From the NCBI GenBank assembly GCA_029781135.1, contig JAKOXH010000038.1, positions 20,377 to 84,376 on the forward strand: 64,000 bases of DNA, in the 5' to 3' direction. The notes below the pieces were generated by a model, which was not told the DNA's origin, searched no databases, and saw only the letters and a program-made list of their open reading frames with translations. The DNA comes from Planctomycetota bacterium (GTDB taxonomy: Bacteria > Planctomycetota > Planctomycetia > Pirellulales > Lacipirellulaceae). Position 1 is the stretch's first letter, and every line of letters begins with the position of its first letter. Below, in pieces: positions 61,821 through 64,000 of this stretch. The translations under genes were made by a program, and so were the position numbers.

Positions 61821-61959
61821 AGGCTATCCGAAAAGTGTCGGGGACTGTCCCTATTTCGCCGACGCTCGGGAGGCAGTCACCATTGTTCCAGGCCAAACTC
61901 GGGACAGATCCGGCGAAATGGGGACTGTCCCCCTCTTCCAGACACTTTTCGGATAGCCT
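61821..61959. mobile_element. 139-bp MITE-like element with 18-bp perfect terminal inverted repeats
   Basis: AGGCTATCCGAAAAGTGT at 61821-61838 is the exact reverse complement of 61942-61959. Inside, GGGGACTGTCCC occurs near both ends. It encodes nothing recognisable and starts two bases after the regulator stop. The long perfect arms and internal repeats fit a non-autonomous element better than a terminator. Confidence 0.75.
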
Positions 61960-62507
61960 CTCAAGAAATTGGCGTGTTCAGCCGCGTATCAAGCGTCGTA
62001 ATGATGGGGACGCGAGTCATTTAACGACCACCTGGTTCGCGGAATCATGCACCAAGATTCGTCGGCGTGTGCGGTGGGGCGCATGGGCGCGCAACCGATC
62101 CGCACAGAGAGCGTGAAGTGCCGTACATCGCTTGGGGGATTCGCCGTACGCTTATGGGAGTGGTCTTCGGCAATTGTCCGAAGTGATTGCGGTGGACGCG
62201 TTTTCGTTCGTCATTTCATGGGTTGGGGCCAGAATTGGTGGTGCGGTAGGTACGGTATCTGCATAACGGGCAGTCCTATGACGCCGATTTGAAGAACGCA
62301 CCTCCAAATTGGATACCGTGAGTTCACATTAAGCAATGACGGCCATCCAGAGCCGGGCAACTGGTTCGGTCTGGGGGTGTCGCCACGGCTGAGTTTGTGC
62401 TCATTCGGCAACGCGGTGGTAAAATGAATGGGTCCAGGGCGCATTATCCTGGCGCCGTCTTTTCTTCAAGGGAATCCCGTCTTCTTATCGGGAACGGAGG
62501 GTGGCTT
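61960..62507. other. 548-bp stretch without a recognisable gene
   Basis: Open frames here are short and lack domains. The 3' part should hold the promoter of the SUMF1-like gene, which starts after GGAGGG. Nothing else is recognised. Confidence 0.45.
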
Positions 62508-63485
62508 ATGGTCCGTTACCTAGGGGTACTAGTTGCCGTCGGTTGGGTGTCGTGGTGGCAGGTTTTGGATGCGAACGCCGACCTATTTGGCTCCGGGGCC
62601 AATTCTTTCGAGATTGAATTCGTGACGATTGGCAGTCCGGGGAATCCGCCGGATGCTGATCCGAACCCGGCGGGAGCGGTGCCGTATGAGTATCGCATCG
62701 GCAAATACGAGATTTCCGAGCAGATGATTGACAAGGCCAATGCGTTAGGCGGGTTGGGGATTACCAAAGACACCCGTGGACCGGACAAGCCGGCGACGAG
62801 CGTTTCCTGGTACGAAGCCGCCCGGTTCGTGAATTGGCTTAACACGACCAGTGGCAGTGTGCCGGCATACAAGTTCGATGCGAGCGGCAACTTCCAACTG
62901 TGGCAGCCAATTGATCCCGGGTACGACCCCAATAACCTATACCGCAACAAGCTGGCCACGTATTTTTTGCCAAGCATCAATGAGTGGCACAAGGCGGCGT
63001 ACTTTGACCCGGTCGCTGGCCACTACTGGGATTACCCGGCGGGGAGCGATATGGTTCCCGATGGAATTGATTTTCCGGGTGATCCGAATTTCGATGCGGT
63101 GTTCTTTGATGGTGCTTCAAACTCCGGTCCCAACGATATTGCGAACGTGGGACTAATGAGTCCATTCGGCACCGTTGGGCAGGGTGGAAATGTTATTGAG
63201 TGGCACGAAACAGCGTTCGATCGAACCAACAATTTTCCAGCAGAGCAACGAAGTGATGATGGTGGTGCATGGGGTAGTGCTGTAAACGTTTTGGCTGGAT
63301 CACATACAGGAATAGGCACGACGCCAACACATGAAAGCGAAGCTATTGGGTTTCGCATTGCTCGCGTCATACCCGAACCAAGTGCACGATTGTTACTCAG
63401 TATGGGATGGGCTGGAGTCTTGGGGCTAAATGGGCGAATGCGATCGAAACGAACGCGTAGCCTACGTGTGTCAGATTGTTTTTGA
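62508..63485 (+). CDS. SUMF1/FGE-fold PEP-CTERM protein, probably non-catalytic
   Basis: About 325 residues. Signal peptide RYLGVLVAVGWVSWWQVLDANA, then a formylglycine-generating-enzyme-like fold (FVTIGSPGNPPD, YRIGKYEISEQM, PATSVSWYEAARFVNWLN, LPSINEWHKAAYFDP, GGNVIEWHET, GFRIARV), and a PEP-CTERM tail (IPEPSARLLLSMGWAGVLGL). The active-site cysteines of true FGE are absent; the only Cys is the penultimate residue. GGAGGG about 6 bases before the ATG at 62508 fixes the start. Likely a surface protein using the fold for binding. Confidence 0.85.
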   Translation: MVRYLGVLVAVGWVSWWQVLDANADLFGSGANSFEIEFVTIGSPGNPPDADPNPAGAVPYEYRIGKYEISEQMIDKANALGGLGITKDTRGPDKPATSVSWYEAARFVNWLNTTSGSVPAYKFDASGNFQLWQPIDPGYDPNNLYRNKLATYFLPSINEWHKAAYFDPVAGHYWDYPAGSDMVPDGIDFPGDPNFDAVFFDGASNSGPNDIANVGLMSPFGTVGQGGNVIEWHETAFDRTNNFPAEQRSDDGGAWGSAVNVLAGSHTGIGTTPTHESEAIGFRIARVIPEPSARLLLSMGWAGVLGLNGRMRSKRTRSLRVSDCF

Positions 63486-63563
63486 CAACAACATTTCCTT
63501 GCTAAACATCACACAAAATGAGCGCCCTTGATTGCCGATATTCAAGATGAAGGAGAAGTAACG

Positions 63564-63707
63564 ATGCGAAGATTTCTCAGCGGCTGTCATAACCTGTTCG
63601 CCAGTCGTGGTATGAAGAGCGCGAATCGTCGCAACCGCGGTCAGTCGAACTGTCTATCGGGAACACAAAAGGGGACATTCTGGCTGTGTAGAAAACCTCG
63701 ACGATGA
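63564..63707 (+). pseudogene. short ORF with strong ribosome binding site, possibly a gene cut by the IS
   Basis: GGAGAAG stands ahead of an ATG opening a 47-codon frame (MRRFLSGCHNLFASRG ...) that runs into the end of the transposase region. The quality of the initiation site suggests the start of a real gene truncated by the insertion, but the IS boundary cannot be placed, so a chance ORF is possible. Confidence 0.35.
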
Positions 63708-64000
63708 CAAGAATCATGATGTTGTGGGTGAGGACGAGTAAGCGGAGTTCGCGGCATTGGCTATGGTAGGAGCGACCGCTGACGTGGGCGCCTTGACGGC
63801 GTTTGATCATCGAGATCACGGTTTCCACTTGCGAACGGCGGCGGTAGGCAGTGCGGTCGAAGCGGACCTTCATCAGTCGGCGGTAATGGCCAGTCGGCAG
63901 CTTGTCGGTGGGCCGGCCGTGCTTGGCGGGAATGATCGTGCGGATGCCCTGCTCCTCGCGGGCAAACGTGTGGTTCCCTTCGGAGTCATAACCGGCGTCG
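63577..64000 (-). CDS. DDE transposase, C-terminal part (IS4/IS5-like), runs off the window
   Basis: About 140 residues visible. DAGYDSEGNHTFAREEQGI with a catalytic Asp, IIPAKHGRP, then YRRRSQVETVISMIKRRQG with the catalytic Glu and a RSYHSQCRELRLL motif. This is the C-terminal half of a DDE_Tnp_1-type transposase. The 5' half lies beyond the right edge. The last 30 residues (after VEVFYTAR) look unlike transposase and may be read-through past the element end near 63660-63690. Confidence 0.85.
   Translation of the reverse strand, partial: DAGYDSEGNHTFAREEQGIRTIIPAKHGRPTDKLPTGHYRRLMKVRFDRTAYRRRSQVETVISMIKRRQGAHVSGRSYHSQCRELRLLVLTHNIMILVIVEVFYTARMSPFVFPIDSSTDRGCDDSRSSYHDWRTGYDSR

Noticed and set aside
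61821..61959. Rho-independent terminator for the regulator
   Set aside because: Arms are 18 bp but about 100 bp apart with no T run; a MITE-like element fits better.

Overview
The window reads as chromosomal DNA of a planctomycete, most likely of the Pirellulales type. Evidence seen in the sequence: three DUF1559 proteins with prepilin-type N-termini, DUF1080 and DUF4432 proteins, many PEP-CTERM proteins carrying dockerin-like calcium loops, a LEPR-type N-terminal motif, an FHA/coiled-coil protein, a XylR-type AraC regulator, and many short intergenic palindromes. No rRNA, tRNA or CRISPR array was recognised. Almost all coding is on the minus strand from 6 kb to 57 kb.

Layout. 1-6.2 kb: 5' part of an HtrA-type protease, a DksA/TraR zinc-finger protein, about 0.8 kb with no recognisable gene, and a giant FHA/coiled-coil membrane protein. 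6.4-12.9 kb: sugar-related accessory genes (GH127-type hydrolase, Tat-exported Gfo/Idh/MocA oxidoreductase, small membrane protein, DUF4432 aldose-epimerase-like protein, DUF1080 protein). 13-29.2 kb: a long minus-strand block reading, in transcription order, DigH-like glycosidase, AmpG-like permease, NagZ-like GH3, DUF1611 protein, dipeptide-epimerase-like enolase, a double-headed penicillin-binding/carboxypeptidase fusion, M19 dipeptidase, M14 peptidase, SpmA, SpmB, LD-carboxypeptidase, alanine symporter. 29.4-50.8 kb: exported and surface proteins (GH25 lysozyme with beta-helix and PEP-CTERM, other PEP-CTERM proteins, DUF1559 pilin-like proteins alternating with small lipoproteins, two large paralogous N-acetylmuramoyl-L-alanine amidases). 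50.9-61.8 kb: gamma-glutamyltransferase, serine-hydrolase/NamZ fusion, sodium:solute symporter, MurQ, BadF-type amino-sugar kinase, AnmK and a XylR-like regulator. 61.8-64 kb: a MITE-like inverted repeat, a SUMF1-like PEP-CTERM protein and the 3' part of an IS transposase.

How the genes fit together. Read as a whole, 13-61.8 kb is a peptidoglycan breakdown, uptake and recycling supercluster. Secreted muramidase, amidases, exo-muramidase and carboxypeptidases would release muropeptides and amino sugars. The AmpG-like and SSS permeases would import them. NagZ, MurQ, a MurK-like kinase and AnmK would handle the sugars. LdcA, the M14 peptidase, the epimerase, the M19 dipeptidase and the DUF1611 protein would handle the peptide, including D-glutamate. 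The alanine symporter would take up alanine. This pathway reading is inferred from family membership and clustering, not demonstrated. Dispersed palindromes sit between many genes, and some have been absorbed in frame into coding regions.
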